Shown: positions 51,141 through 60,506, numbered from the stretch's first letter. The stretch: DNA of 64,000 nt from JAFGDI01 sp963667715 (GCA_963667715.1 OY763926.1:3534001-3598000), one strand, 5' to 3'. Numbers and translations are program-made. Notes: generated by a model not told the origin, from the letters alone.

Positions 51141-52100
51141 GTGGCAACTGCTGTATTAAAAACAAATTACAAGAACTCCAGCCCAACTGCCCTGGCTGTT
51201 AAAAAGTTCTGCCGGAACAAAGCAGCACTAATTTCTTTCATCTTAATGATCATTATTCTGTTATTATGCCTGGGAACGCTGGGGATTTCTTCTAATGAAT
51301 ATTCCAGCCAGAACCTGGACCTTAACCGTATGCCGCCAAACTATTCTTTGAATGAATTTGCCCCATTTGGCTATGATCTGCTTGGCAGGAACCTGCTTTG
51401 GCGTTGCTTATTTGGCGGGGTTCTTAGCCTGGGAATTGGAATTGCCTCCGCTGCTATATCAGTAATGATCGGTACCACATGGGGAATGATCGCCGGCTGG
51501 TATGGCGGTAAAGTAGACAATATCATGATGAGAATTGTAGACATTCTATATGGTCTGCCCTATATCCTCCTTATTATCCTGTTTAAGATAGCTTTTGAAA
51601 GACCTCTCGCTGAACACCTGCAATGGCTCGCTGACATTCTTAATAAACCTGCCGAGCTCATTGCTAATGTTGTTATCCTGTTCGCCGCTATCGGCGGCAT
51701 AAGCTGGCTCACTATGGCCAGAGTTATCAGAGGCCAGGTTCTTTCATTAAAATCCCGACCTTTCATTGAAGCCTGCCGAGCTATTGGGCTCCCTACCAGG
51801 CTGATTTTCCTCAAACACCTTATCCCGAACCTTACTGGTCCGATAATCGTTTACGCCACCCTCACGGTACCGCAAGCTATTCTCCAGGAATCGTTCCTAA
51901 GCTTTATTGGAATTGGAATCCAGGCTCCTATGCCTACCTGGGGTTCACTCGCTGGCGAATCGGTTAAAGCGATAAATACTGTTGAAAGCTTTTGGTGGAT
52001 GGTTGTATTCCCAAGTGCTTTCCTGGGAATAACTTTGCTATGCCTAAACTTCATCGGTGACGGCATGAGAGATGCTCTTGACCCGCGTGGCAAAAAATAA
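51141..52100 (+). CDS. OppC/DppC-type ABC transporter permease, without partners
   Basis: 319 residues with six or so membrane helices and the binding-protein-dependent permease loop (the E-A-C-R-A-I-G-L motif, about residues 213-220). The N-terminal OppC segment and the C-terminal W-G-S-L-A-G-E-S...G-D-G-M-R-D-A-L-D-P-R-G-K are those of the DppC/OppC inner-membrane subunit of peptide or nickel importers. It starts at GTG 51141, with AAGGA eight bases upstream. A working importer also needs OppB, two ATPases and a binding protein; none is next to it here, so it either pairs with subunits encoded elsewhere or is a leftover. The next gene, the corrinoid protein, is 133 bp away. Confidence 0.92.
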   Translation: MATAVLKTNYKNSSPTALAVKKFCRNKAALISFILMIIILLLCLGTLGISSNEYSSQNLDLNRMPPNYSLNEFAPFGYDLLGRNLLWRCLFGGVLSLGIGIASAAISVMIGTTWGMIAGWYGGKVDNIMMRIVDILYGLPYILLIILFKIAFERPLAEHLQWLADILNKPAELIANVVILFAAIGGISWLTMARVIRGQVLSLKSRPFIEACRAIGLPTRLIFLKHLIPNLTGPIIVYATLTVPQAILQESFLSFIGIGIQAPMPTWGSLAGESVKAINTVESFWWMVVFPSAFLGITLLCLNFIGDGMRDALDPRGKK

Positions 52101-52233
52101 CACTTCATTCTTTTGCCCTTTAAACTAGTACTGCAATGCACAATAAAACATTTGAGATAATAGTATTTTTTTACTATAATCCCGGTGTTTATATCCCGAT
52201 GTAATAATAACTGAGATAGAGGTTTAGATAATT

Positions 52234-52866
52234 ATGGCTGATCTTGAAGCACTAAAAAACGCCGTGATCAAAGGCAATCAAAATGTAGCACAGGAAATTA
52301 CCCAGGCTGCAATCGAAGAAGGTATGGCTCCTGAAGTGATTTTATCACAAGGACTTATTGCTGGCATGGGCGTTGTGGGCGAAGCTTTCAAAAAGAACGA
52401 AGTATATGTTCCTGAAGTACTTATGGCCGCCAGAGCTATGAAAACAGCTATGATCCTGCTCGAACCTAAGCTCATCGAAGCCGGCGTTGAACCTATTGGA
52501 ACTGCCGTCATTGGCACAGTTCAGGGCGATATGCACGATATCGGTAAAAACCTCGTTGCTATGATGCTCAAAGGTGCCGGCTTTAACGTAATTGACCTGG
52601 GCACAAATGTCGCACCTCAAAAGTTCCTCGACGCCGCTAACGAGCATAATGCTCAGATAGTAGGACTATCCGCCCTGCTCACTACCACCATGCCTATGAT
52701 GGAAGCGACCGTTAAACTTTTCAAAGACACTAACACCCAAACCATGATAATGATCGGTGGCGCACCAGTAACCCAGGAATTCTGCGACAAGATCGGAGCC
52801 AACGGCTACTCAGCCGACGCCGCCAGCGCAGTAAACCTCGCCAAAAGCCTGATAAACGTTGCCTGA
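52234..52866 (+). CDS. Corrinoid-binding methyltransferase component (MtbC/MttC-like)
   Basis: 210 residues: a helical cap (about 1-85) and a B12-binding Rossmann domain (about 88-210). The base-off cobalamin motif is G-D-M-H-D-I-G-K-N (about 99-107; His102 is the lower ligand), with G-L-S-A-L-L-T-T-T and I-G-G-A-P-V-T further on. Such proteins carry methyl groups in methanol, methylamine or methoxy-aromatic metabolism and need a substrate methyltransferase and an acceptor. Neither is in the window, so the donor is unknown. The upstream region shows no obvious cobalamin riboswitch. A strong terminator follows. Confidence 0.92.
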   Translation: MADLEALKNAVIKGNQNVAQEITQAAIEEGMAPEVILSQGLIAGMGVVGEAFKKNEVYVPEVLMAARAMKTAMILLEPKLIEAGVEPIGTAVIGTVQGDMHDIGKNLVAMMLKGAGFNVIDLGTNVAPQKFLDAANEHNAQIVGLSALLTTTMPMMEATVKLFKDTNTQTMIMIGGAPVTQEFCDKIGANGYSADAASAVNLAKSLINVA

Positions 52867-52897
52867 TAAAACGTATATCTATTTAATAAATAAACAA

Positions 52898-52927
52898 AAA
52901 GACCAGTAGCTCTATGCCCTGGTCTTT
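52898..52927 (+). terminator. Intrinsic terminator of the corrinoid gene
   Basis: AAAGACCAG (52898-52906) pairs with CTGGTCTTT (52919-52927), then a T-rich stretch. It lies 32 bp after the stop. Confidence 0.88.
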
Positions 52928-52947
52928 CTTTATGTCTAAACATAAAA

Positions 52948-52977
52948 AAGGCACGACTAACCCAATAGCCGTGCCTT
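52948..52977 (-). terminator. Intrinsic terminator of the pseudopilin gene
   Basis: AAGGCACG (52948-52955) pairs with CGTGCCTT (52970-52977); the As at 52944-52949 give a U-tract on the minus strand. It lies 25 bp after the pseudopilin stop. Confidence 0.85.
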
Positions 52978-53001
52978 CTATTTCTCAATACATGCTAAGC
53001 A

Positions 53002-53997
53002 TTAGTTACCAAGGTAACTATCTTCTCTCTTACATGTTGTTTCATACATAACACCAGCACCAATACCAGCACCTCTGCCCCAAATACCAATGCGAACTGC
53101 ACTAGTTGACGCTGTTTCTGTTGACTGGTATGTGTAAATGTTATCTTTACCAACACCTACACATGGAGTATTTGTGCTCTTAACATGACCATCTGCAAAT
53201 AGAACCTGCTGGATTTCAAAGTTATGGTTTCTGCTGTTTCCACCATATTCAAAACCTTCCAGATTACAAACTGAATAATCCCACTCATCCATAGAAAGAT
53301 TTGCATTAGTAAATCCTTTTGGCTTAGGTCTGTCTTCACTATTTAGACCAGTTGTATTCACCAGGAATCTACCACCATTTTCAAGACCATCAGTAGCAAA
53401 ACTCTTATCTGCAGCCATTACAGCTGAAGCACCTGATGTATCATCAAGTTCACGGTTCCAAGGATCATTATAAGAATAGCTCAATGTATCCTGACCAGCA
53501 AAATCATTCAAATCTGTCCAATCGTCTACCACCTGACTTGCTGATGATGCAATATTAATAGCTTCCTGAAGATTCATTTCAACATCTGAAGTACTTGGAC
53601 AGATAAAACTCTCTGGTGTTACATCTGCATATTTAACCAACATATACAGACAAGCACCAGCTGTCTGTCTCTGGGTTTCAAAGTTACCGTTTAGTGCCCA
53701 GTTAGGTAGTGCCCAATACTTCATATCAGAATGGTCACCATTCTGAGCATACGCTCCAGCACCAAAACCACAGCTAGTTGCACTACCATCAGTCTTCCAC
53801 GCCTTCATAGCACGGCCACCGTTTTCATTCATGTAGATAACAGAAGCATTTCCAATACCCTTTAAATTCGCAGAACATACAGTTCTCTTAGCCAGTTCCT
53901 TAGCACGGCTCAAAGCTGGCATCAGGATAGATACCAACAGAGCGATAATGCCGATTACAACCAGCAACTCGATCAGTGTAAAACCTTTTCTTTTCAT
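53002..53997 (-). CDS. Prepilin-type (type II secretion) pseudopilin
   Basis: 331 residues from the ATG at 53997, with GGAGG eight bases upstream; the longer frame begins at a TTG inside that site. The start M-K-R-K-G-F-T-L-I-E-L-L-V-V-I-G-I-I is a textbook type IV prepilin leader, cut after Gly5, leaving Phe1 and Glu5 of the mature helix. The rest is the planctomycete-type globular domain, ending with R-N-H-N-F-E-I-Q-Q-V-L-F-A-D-G-H-V, close to the H-X9-DG motif of prepilin-associated proteins. Six or so cysteines are scattered along it. Planctomycetes carry many such pseudopilins; the partner system could be the one built around 10038-12981, but no direct link is seen. Confidence 0.93.
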   Translation of the reverse strand: MKRKGFTLIELLVVIGIIALLVSILMPALSRAKELAKRTVCSANLKGIGNASVIYMNENGGRAMKAWKTDGSATSCGFGAGAYAQNGDHSDMKYWALPNWALNGNFETQRQTAGACLYMLVKYADVTPESFICPSTSDVEMNLQEAINIASSASQVVDDWTDLNDFAGQDTLSYSYNDPWNRELDDTSGASAVMAADKSFATDGLENGGRFLVNTTGLNSEDRPKPKGFTNANLSMDEWDYSVCNLEGFEYGGNSRNHNFEIQQVLFADGHVKSTNTPCVGVGKDNIYTYQSTETASTSAVRIGIWGRGAGIGAGVMYETTCKREDSYLGN

Positions 53998-54260
53998 GGT
54001 CGAAACCTCCAACAAAGAATTTCATTTACTCTGTGCAAGGCTATCAAAATGATAGAATATATAATGACATTTATGCCCCTACACAAGGACACTAACCTTA
54101 CACAACATATTTCACAATAAATTTAATAAATAATTACACAACCCCCACCCTGAATGTAAAAAACATAGGTGAAATAGTTTAATTATTTGAGAATTATAAG
54201 ATGATGCTAGACATCAACTTACTGCACTGAATAAACAGGCGGGTTCAATCAGGCGTTTAC

Positions 54261-54282
54261 AGTACTACATAATAGTAGTACT
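54261..54282. promoter_or_regulatory. Perfect palindrome in the wzm upstream region
   Basis: AGTACTAC (54261-54268) and GTAGTACT (54275-54282), an exact 8+8 dyad with 6 central bases. It lies 250 bp before the wzm promoter and 264 bp before the pseudopilin start, so its target is unclear. Confidence 0.4.
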
Positions 54283-54512
54283 ACGCTATAAAAATATACC
54301 CTAATATACTATATATGTCAAGTCATTAATTGTTATCTTATCCCCTCTAATACAAATAACCAACACAAACTGAACTGGCGAATCACTCCTTACTTACACC
54401 CTGCCACATTGCTTTTTAAGTAACTTATTAACAGATACATACAAAAAATAACAGCATAATCACTTTAGATTTCAACGCCCATTATTACCTGCGGCCAAAT
54501 TTAACAATATTG

Positions 54513-54540
54513 TTGCTTTTCAGCATAAACCTACTATAAT
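54513..54540 (+). promoter_or_regulatory. Sigma-70-type promoter for the glycan export operon
   Basis: TTGCTT (54513-54518), 16 bases, TATAAT (54535-54540), with a perfect -10. The leader before the wzm start would be about 90 bases. Confidence 0.5.
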
Positions 54541-54636
54541 TCATTATATAAAATTGGTTTATCTATATTATTTATCTTACAGCTTAACTGTTATGGTAAT
54601 TTGCCATCATTTTTTTGTCGATATTAATAATTAATT

Positions 54637-55452
54637 ATGAAATGGAAAACTCACAGTTACAAAGATAGCATCTATAACATGCTGCTTGAGCTATGGCGAA
54701 ATAGAGAGCTTACCTTACAATTGCTCTTTAGGGAGCTATCGGCCAGGTACCGCCAAAATATACTGGGCTATTTCTGGGCTATTGTCCCCTCTGCCATCCT
54801 CTTAGCTACATTTAGCTACATCAATAATAATGTCATCTCAGGCAAATACTCTGAGCCAATTCCATATGTACTATACTCCCTAACTGGTATCACCTGCTGG
54901 CAGCTCTTCGCTATTGGTATTACCAAAACAACGCTTTGCCTGGCCAAATCACAGGCTCTGATCACAAAAATATATTTCTGCAGGGAAACATTAGTATTTG
55001 CCGCTTTCGGTGAATCTATATTTGAGTTCCTTATCAGATTGATACTGGTAGTACCAATCTTCGCGTGGTATAGCACAATCCCCCAATGGACAATTGTTTT
55101 TGTTCCATTGGTGCTGCTGGGGTTATCATTATTATCAATTGGTGTAGGCTTCTTCCTTACGCTCGCTAATGGCGTATTCAGAGATATCGCTAACGCAATC
55201 CCTGTCGTCCTACCCTTTATAATGCTGCTTACACCGGTGGCCTACCCGCCGTTTAGTACTATGCCTATAAAACTTTTTAACTACATAAACCCTGTCAGCC
55301 CATTTATAATAGCGGCCAGAGACCTGACTTTCTATGGTAAGATCTCCAGCCCTATCAGCCTGGCCGTAGCCTGCGTGATTAGTCTGACTGTTTTCTTGCT
55401 GGGATGGAAGTTTTTCAGGATCGCAATACCAAGAATAGCTGAAAGAGTATAA
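54637..55452 (+). CDS. wzm: ABC-2 type glycan exporter permease (Wzm-like)
   Basis: 271 residues with six membrane helices, in the Wzm/TagG family that moves polyprenol-linked O-antigens or teichoic acid-like chains across the inner membrane. Family elements are the amphipathic start (L-F-R-E-L-S-A-R-Y-R-Q-N-I-L-G-Y-F-W-A-I-V-P), R-D-I-A-N-A-I-P-V-V-L-P-F, T-P-V-A-Y-P and N-P-V-S-P-F-I. The ATG has no strong ribosome-binding site. Only 7 bp separate it from the ATPase gene, so the pair forms the exporter. Confidence 0.92.
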   Translation: MKWKTHSYKDSIYNMLLELWRNRELTLQLLFRELSARYRQNILGYFWAIVPSAILLATFSYINNNVISGKYSEPIPYVLYSLTGITCWQLFAIGITKTTLCLAKSQALITKIYFCRETLVFAAFGESIFEFLIRLILVVPIFAWYSTIPQWTIVFVPLVLLGLSLLSIGVGFFLTLANGVFRDIANAIPVVLPFIMLLTPVAYPPFSTMPIKLFNYINPVSPFIIAARDLTFYGKISSPISLAVACVISLTVFLLGWKFFRIAIPRIAERV

Positions 55453-55459
55453 CCAAACA

Positions 55460-56659
55460 TTGAGTAATACAGTTTTAGAAGTTAATAATGTATGCAAAAA
55501 GTATTGCCGTAACCTCAAGCGGTCTATGCTATACGGCAGTGTAGATATATTTAAAGATACATTCAATATCCCTATAGATTCCGAAACACTCAGAAAAGAT
55601 GAATTCTGGTCTGTTAATGACGTTTCTCTGAACCTGAATAAAGGCGAGTGTATAGGTATTATAGGGCCTAACGGCGCGGGCAAAAGCACCTTACTAAAAA
55701 TGCTTAATGGCATAATCAAGCCTGACAAAGGCTCTATCCGCTATCAAGGAAAAATGGGCGCTCTCATTGAAGTTGGTGCCGGTTTTCAGCCGATCCTCTC
55801 CGGACGCGAAAATATCATGATAAATGGTATCATCCTCGGACTTAGTAAAAAAGAGATATCTAAAAGGTTTGACGAGATCGTAGAGTTCTCTGGCCTTGAA
55901 GACTTCCTGGATACACCCGTTAAAAATTATAGTTCAGGAATGAGGGTCCGGCTTGGCTTTAGTATTGCCGCCCATCTGCACCCCGACATACTACTTATTG
56001 ATGAAGTTCTCGCTGTAGGAGACATGTCATTCCAGGTAAAATGCAGGTATAAAATCGCACAAATGATCGAAAATGGCACTGCTATTATTTTCATCTCCCA
56101 CAACATGCATCAAATTGCAAACCTTTGCAGCACTACCTACACCATGGACCATGGCAAATTCATTTATAACGGTGATAGTAACACTGCAATAGATAAATAT
56201 AAAGCTCTTTGTCAGGGTAATATCAAAACCTCTGAGCTTGGCAATATGGATATTAAAGTTGATGCGGTTAAACTTTTCGATGCCAATGGAAATGAGACTG
56301 ACATATTTAATACTAATGATAGAGTTGCTATTAATATTGATTTCTCCAGCCAAACAACTATCTCACACCCCATAGTGGCAGTTACCATCAGAAACCTATC
56401 TGGTAATACCATCGCTTCTATCAGGAACGATTTTGACGGCATTGATTTCGATAATATATCTAACGGCAAACTATCCGTTGATATTGAAAAACTATCTCTT
56501 TTACCTGGTATTTTCACTATTGACGTTTCTATAATCAACAGTAAATCGTTTACTCCGTACCACAGGGTTGATAATGCCGCAAGATTTCAGGTCTCTGGCG
56601 GAAATACTGTGAGCGGTATTGTACACATTGACCACAATTGGCACCTTTCAAATAAATAA
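55460..56659 (+). CDS. wzt: ABC glycan exporter ATPase with C-terminal carbohydrate-binding domain (Wzt-like)
   Basis: 399 residues. The ATPase half (1-245) has Walker A G-P-N-G-A-G-K-S-T-L-L (about 73-83), signature Y-S-S-G-M-R-V-R-L-G-F and Walker B I-L-L-I-D-E-V-L-A-V-G-D, the form typical of polysaccharide exporters. Residues about 265-395 form a beta-sandwich like the Wzt C-terminal domain that recognises the end of the glycan. This type of exporter makes a finished chain in the cytoplasm and exports it whole. The start is a TTG at 55460; no earlier start is open and no strong site precedes it. Confidence 0.92.
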   Translation: MSNTVLEVNNVCKKYCRNLKRSMLYGSVDIFKDTFNIPIDSETLRKDEFWSVNDVSLNLNKGECIGIIGPNGAGKSTLLKMLNGIIKPDKGSIRYQGKMGALIEVGAGFQPILSGRENIMINGIILGLSKKEISKRFDEIVEFSGLEDFLDTPVKNYSSGMRVRLGFSIAAHLHPDILLIDEVLAVGDMSFQVKCRYKIAQMIENGTAIIFISHNMHQIANLCSTTYTMDHGKFIYNGDSNTAIDKYKALCQGNIKTSELGNMDIKVDAVKLFDANGNETDIFNTNDRVAINIDFSSQTTISHPIVAVTIRNLSGNTIASIRNDFDGIDFDNISNGKLSVDIEKLSLLPGIFTIDVSIINSKSFTPYHRVDNAARFQVSGGNTVSGIVHIDHNWHLSNK

Positions 56660-56664
56660 ACACT

Positions 56665-57618
56665 ATGAATGATTATTTTAAAATTCTGGATGAATCCTGG
56701 GACATTCTCATCATACTTGATGCGTGTAGATATGATTATTTCAAAAATTGCTACAGCTCCTTTTTAGAAGGCACTCTCGAAAAAAGACTCTCCATTGGTG
56801 CCTGTACTCCAGAATGGAGGAATAAAAACTTCTCCGATTACAGAGATGACATCGTGTACATCTCTTCAAATCCATATATTAGTGGCTCTTATGAAGTGGA
56901 AGGCTTTGATGCTCGTAAACATTTCTTCAAAGTCATCGACGTTTGGCAGACTAATTGGGATAGTAAATACGGCACAGTCAGACCAGAACCGGTTTCTGAC
57001 GCAGCTATTTCTGCTGCTTCCCAATATCAGGGTAAAAAACTAATTGTTCACTACTTGCAACCTCATGCCCCATACCTGAGCATTGAAGGAGTGCATGGGT
57101 TCTCTACGCCTGACACCAAAACATCAGATCCTTTTCAGTTGTCAAAAAGCGACAGCAATGGACCAAATAAGTTCAAATATAAATTGCTATCATTATTCTC
57201 AAGGTATAAAAATAGGTTCCATTTCTTCAGCGACCATCCTGAGTGGTACTTCGCCCAGCTGCTAGGGCTCCCACCACAAACACCAATGGACTACATGAGA
57301 AGAAAACATGGCGTTAAGGCCCTACAAGATGCATATAACAAAAATCTTGAAATTGCCCTTAACGATGTAGCATATCTCGTATCTCAATTACCAGATAATC
57401 TTAAAATCGTCATCTCTTCTGACCATGGAGAATTACTAGGTGAAAACCGTAAATTCTCACATTCTTGCGGAAGCCACCATGAAACACTCAGAACAGTCCC
57501 GTGGTTTACTGTCAGCAAAACACTTAAAGATAGCTTCCCAGACAGAATTTCAACACAAAAAACACAAGCTGATGACGTCTGCATAGAAAACAAACTTAAA
57601 AACTTAGGTTACCTATAA
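56665..57618 (+). CDS. Alkaline-phosphatase-superfamily (sulfatase-like) protein
   Basis: 317 residues, with no signal peptide, so cytoplasmic. Superfamily elements: I-L-D-A-C-R-Y-D-Y-F (about 17-26; first metal Asp), G-A-C-T-P-E-W (about 46-52; nucleophile region), H-Y-L-Q-P-H-A-P-Y (second metal site), I-S-S-D-H-G-E-L-L-G-E and a His in C-G-S-H-H-E-T. The C-T-P-E-W-R segment resembles the sulfatase signature C-x-P-S-R but is not one. It ends in K-L-K-N-L-G-Y-L. It starts 5 bp after wzt. A phosphotransferase or phosphodiesterase acting on the glycan or its lipid carrier is a fair guess; the substrate is not shown. Confidence 0.75.
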   Translation: MNDYFKILDESWDILIILDACRYDYFKNCYSSFLEGTLEKRLSIGACTPEWRNKNFSDYRDDIVYISSNPYISGSYEVEGFDARKHFFKVIDVWQTNWDSKYGTVRPEPVSDAAISAASQYQGKKLIVHYLQPHAPYLSIEGVHGFSTPDTKTSDPFQLSKSDSNGPNKFKYKLLSLFSRYKNRFHFFSDHPEWYFAQLLGLPPQTPMDYMRRKHGVKALQDAYNKNLEIALNDVAYLVSQLPDNLKIVISSDHGELLGENRKFSHSCGSHHETLRTVPWFTVSKTLKDSFPDRISTQKTQADDVCIENKLKNLGYL

Positions 57619-57653
57619 TAGCAACCGCATACTTAAAGCAAACGAAATAAAAA

Positions 57654-58796
57654 ATGCAACTAGGGTTTGTTACAGAACAACTTGGCATAAAGTCTGAAAT
57701 ATGGATGTGGAGACAGTTAAAAAGCTTTAATCTGCTCACCCCAAACGTATTCACATGGAACTATGAAAACAAAGATAGCTTCCCAGTCAGCTGCCACATA
57801 ACACTAGCAAACCCAAACGCTGCCCCACCACATCGCCTTGTCCGGTTCCTTATAAAAAGATACAGGTTCTTTACACGAAACGCTTACGCTTACGCTCCAA
57901 ACTACTCTGAAGTTAACCACTGGCTAAATAAACAAAAAATCGACCGAATCCTTTGCCATTACGGCCATATCGGATTACGAATTCTGCATATTGCAAAAAG
58001 AAATAACATCCCGATCGCCTGCCACTTCCACGGATACGATGTAAGCAAACGCCTGTATAATGACCAGGCATACAAACATACTCTCCTGCACAACCTGCAG
58101 AAGTTCAATGCGATCATTGTTGTTGGCAGCCATCAAAAGCAGTGGATGATAGACCATGGCGTCAACCCGCAGAAAGTTCACCTTATCCCATGCGGTGTGC
58201 CAACAGTAGATTTCCCTTATACTAAAAGAACACCAGATAATGATATTAAATTTCTTATAGTTTCAAGACTTGTCCCCAAAAAGGGGATAAAATACTCTAT
58301 TGATGCGTTTAATATTGTTAGAAAAAACATTGGATGCCAACTCACCATTATTGGTGACGGGCCTCTTTTGCAAGAATTAAAAGAATATATAAACAAGCTG
58401 AAAATTTGTGACCAGGTCAAAATACTGGGGGAGCAAAACTCTAACACTGTTCTGGACTACATGAAAAAGTGCGATATTTTTCTGCAGCATTCGGTTCAAT
58501 CTAAAGACCACGACGAAGAAGGTTTTGGCGTTTCTGTTGCAGAAGCCGCTTCAACAGGATTGCCACTGGTATGTTCCAACTCACCGGGGCTTAAAGATCA
58601 GATCGTTGACGGTAAAAATGGTTTCCTTACGCCTCAACGAGACGCCCAGGCCATGGCAGAAAAAATGCTGCTCCTGGCCAAAGACTATGACCTGAGAATA
58701 AAGATGGGATATAATGCCCATCTGCACGTAAAAGAAAACTTTGACACTGCTAGCCAGGTAAAAAAACTGGAGCAGGTTTTAATAGAAATGAGATGA
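57654..58796 (+). CDS. GT4-family glycosyltransferase
   Basis: 380 residues, GT-B fold. The N-terminal acceptor half has H-F-H-G-Y-D-V-S-K and the C-terminal donor half has F-L-I-V-S-R-L-V-P-K-K-G-I-K-Y-S-I-D-A-F, T-I-I-G-D-G-P-L, and the nucleotide-sugar loop E-G-F-G-V-S-V-A-E-A-A-S-T-G-L-P-L-V (E-x7-E type, about 291-308). It is most like WcaL/EpsF-type enzymes that add sugars to cell-surface glycans. No membrane helix. It lies within the exporter operon, 35 bp after the sulfatase-like gene, and probably adds a residue to the exported chain. Confidence 0.92.
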   Translation: MQLGFVTEQLGIKSEIWMWRQLKSFNLLTPNVFTWNYENKDSFPVSCHITLANPNAAPPHRLVRFLIKRYRFFTRNAYAYAPNYSEVNHWLNKQKIDRILCHYGHIGLRILHIAKRNNIPIACHFHGYDVSKRLYNDQAYKHTLLHNLQKFNAIIVVGSHQKQWMIDHGVNPQKVHLIPCGVPTVDFPYTKRTPDNDIKFLIVSRLVPKKGIKYSIDAFNIVRKNIGCQLTIIGDGPLLQELKEYINKLKICDQVKILGEQNSNTVLDYMKKCDIFLQHSVQSKDHDEEGFGVSVAEAASTGLPLVCSNSPGLKDQIVDGKNGFLTPQRDAQAMAEKMLLLAKDYDLRIKMGYNAHLHVKENFDTASQVKKLEQVLIEMR

Positions 58797-58800
58797 TATT

Positions 58801-60444
58801 ATGTCTGACAACAAGATATTATTAATTGGTATTGATGGCGGCACATGGACTACCCTACAGCCCGCTATTGACAACGGTTCTATGCCCTGCCTTGCTAACC
58901 TGATGCAAAAAGGTGCTTCCGGCATACTCGAGTCCACACTGCCTGCGATCACCCCTGCCGCCTGGAGCAGCTTCCAGACCGGACGTCTGCCCGGCCAACA
59001 TGGTGTGTACGACTTTGTCAACTGGGACAATACCAGAAAAAAGGCCGTAACCATAAATTCCACTCTGCTGTCAAATACCATGTGGGAGCTGGCCAGCAAA
59101 GCAGGTAAAAAAGTTGGTGTCCTGAACGTTCCGGTAACTTACCCACCAAAATCAATCAATGGCGAGATAGTTGCCGGCCTCTTCTCACCTGATACCGATT
59201 CGGAGTTCACCTCACCTGCTGATTTCCGTCCCAAACTGCTAAATGCTGTCAGCGGCTACGATATCCTCAATCAGCGAAACAACGCCGTCTATCCTTCGCA
59301 AACATCTGTTAAGGATTTCGTCAATATAATGAACCAAAACCTCGATTGGCGCCTGGATGCCGCACGCTTCATGATCAGCCAGAATGACTACGATCTATTC
59401 ATGGTACATTACCATGCCTCCGACATAGTCCAGCATGGTCTCTGGGGCTTTATGGACCCATCCCACAAACTCTATGACCAGGAAAAGCAAAAGTACATTT
59501 TTGATAATTTCTACAATCATCTGGACAGTAACATAGAAAAAACCATCCAGACATTCACCCAGAAGTGCGGGCAGGAACCATACGTGTTTATCATCTCAGA
59601 CCATGGTTTCCAAAGCAATCTCATGCAGATAAATATGGCTCAGTGGCTGCTCGAAAACAACTTCATCGATCAGGAATATATAAACCACATGGTCTCGCAG
59701 AAGAAAAAGCCTAAAAAGCTGCTAACCTCTGCCAAAAAACTCGGTATCGGCAAGTTAGTAAGAAAGATCATGCCAGACAATGCCGTTGAAAAGATCGAAC
59801 ATAAAACGAATCTGAAAAACCCATATAGAGATTACAATTATTCTGGCAGCAAAGTAGTCTACTCCGGCGGCTGTCAGTACGCGTTCATTCATTTCCTCGA
59901 CGAAAATAACAAAAGCACTCTCTTTGAAGAGATGAAAAACAAGCTGATGATGCTCAAAGACCCAAATACCGGTGAAGCTGTAGTTGAACAGATACTTACT
60001 CGTTCAGAAGCATTCCCAGGCGAGAAAAATTCACTTATGCCGGATATGACTCTTGTCGTCAAAGATAAATGGTCTTTCGTTTTCGATACTGAAAGCAAGC
60101 AGTCCATAGAACCAGTTAGCTTCCAGAAAGCCAAACATGTAGGTACTCATCATAAAAACGGTATCCTTATCACCTCCGGCAATAATATTAAGCCAGCGAT
60201 AAAAGTAAACGCCCACATTACCGATATAGCCCCTACTGTTATCAGCCTTCTGAATATCCAGACAGATGTGCCGATTTTTAACGGCAAACCATTATCAAAT
60301 ATCTGGGACAACTGCGATCCGTTCGACCAGAACGGCACCAAAACAATCGTCGAAACAGAAAAGGAAGTTCTTCTCGATTATCAGAAAACAGCTCAGCCGG
60401 ACAAAACCATCGAAAACCGTCTGAAAGATCTCGGCTATATGTAA
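58801..60444 (+). CDS. Type I phosphodiesterase/nucleotide pyrophosphatase-like protein
   Basis: 547 residues of the alkaline phosphatase superfamily, PF01663 type, without a signal peptide. Metal and catalytic sites can be placed: Asp in I-G-I-D-G-G-T-W (about 9-16), the nucleophile Thr in A-I-T-P-A-A-W-S-S-F-Q-T-G-R (about 48-61), Asp and His in H-Y-H-A-S-D-I-V-Q-H (about 203-212), D-H in I-S-D-H-G-F, and His in H-V-G-T-H-H-K-N-G. The end (I-E-N-R-L-K-D-L-G-Y-M) is the counterpart of the tail of the smaller relative at 56665. The start is 4 bp after the GT4 stop. It is likely to act with the GT4 enzyme on the same glycan; it could also be a nucleotide-sugar or lipid phosphodiesterase. Confidence 0.85.
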   Translation: MSDNKILLIGIDGGTWTTLQPAIDNGSMPCLANLMQKGASGILESTLPAITPAAWSSFQTGRLPGQHGVYDFVNWDNTRKKAVTINSTLLSNTMWELASKAGKKVGVLNVPVTYPPKSINGEIVAGLFSPDTDSEFTSPADFRPKLLNAVSGYDILNQRNNAVYPSQTSVKDFVNIMNQNLDWRLDAARFMISQNDYDLFMVHYHASDIVQHGLWGFMDPSHKLYDQEKQKYIFDNFYNHLDSNIEKTIQTFTQKCGQEPYVFIISDHGFQSNLMQINMAQWLLENNFIDQEYINHMVSQKKKPKKLLTSAKKLGIGKLVRKIMPDNAVEKIEHKTNLKNPYRDYNYSGSKVVYSGGCQYAFIHFLDENNKSTLFEEMKNKLMMLKDPNTGEAVVEQILTRSEAFPGEKNSLMPDMTLVVKDKWSFVFDTESKQSIEPVSFQKAKHVGTHHKNGILITSGNNIKPAIKVNAHITDIAPTVISLLNIQTDVPIFNGKPLSNIWDNCDPFDQNGTKTIVETEKEVLLDYQKTAQPDKTIENRLKDLGYM

Positions 60445-60506
60445 TTCAAAAAAAGTTGGGCAGAGAATTACCTAACACCAGACACTTACCAAGGGATTTT
60501 CACCGC

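Larger units (their letters stand above)
53998..54636. other. Divergent pseudopilin / wzm intergenic region
   Basis: 639 bp, strongly AT-rich (about 54110-54220 and 54450-54620), with no gene. It contains the palindrome at 54261-54282 and a sigma-70-type promoter for the glycan operon at 54513-54540. No RNA gene or repeat family member was found in it. Confidence 0.6.

Noticed and set aside
52101..52233. Cobalamin riboswitch upstream of the corrinoid gene
   Set aside because: The gap is only 133 bp, too short for a full riboswitch, and no B12-box-like core (GCCACTG) was seen.
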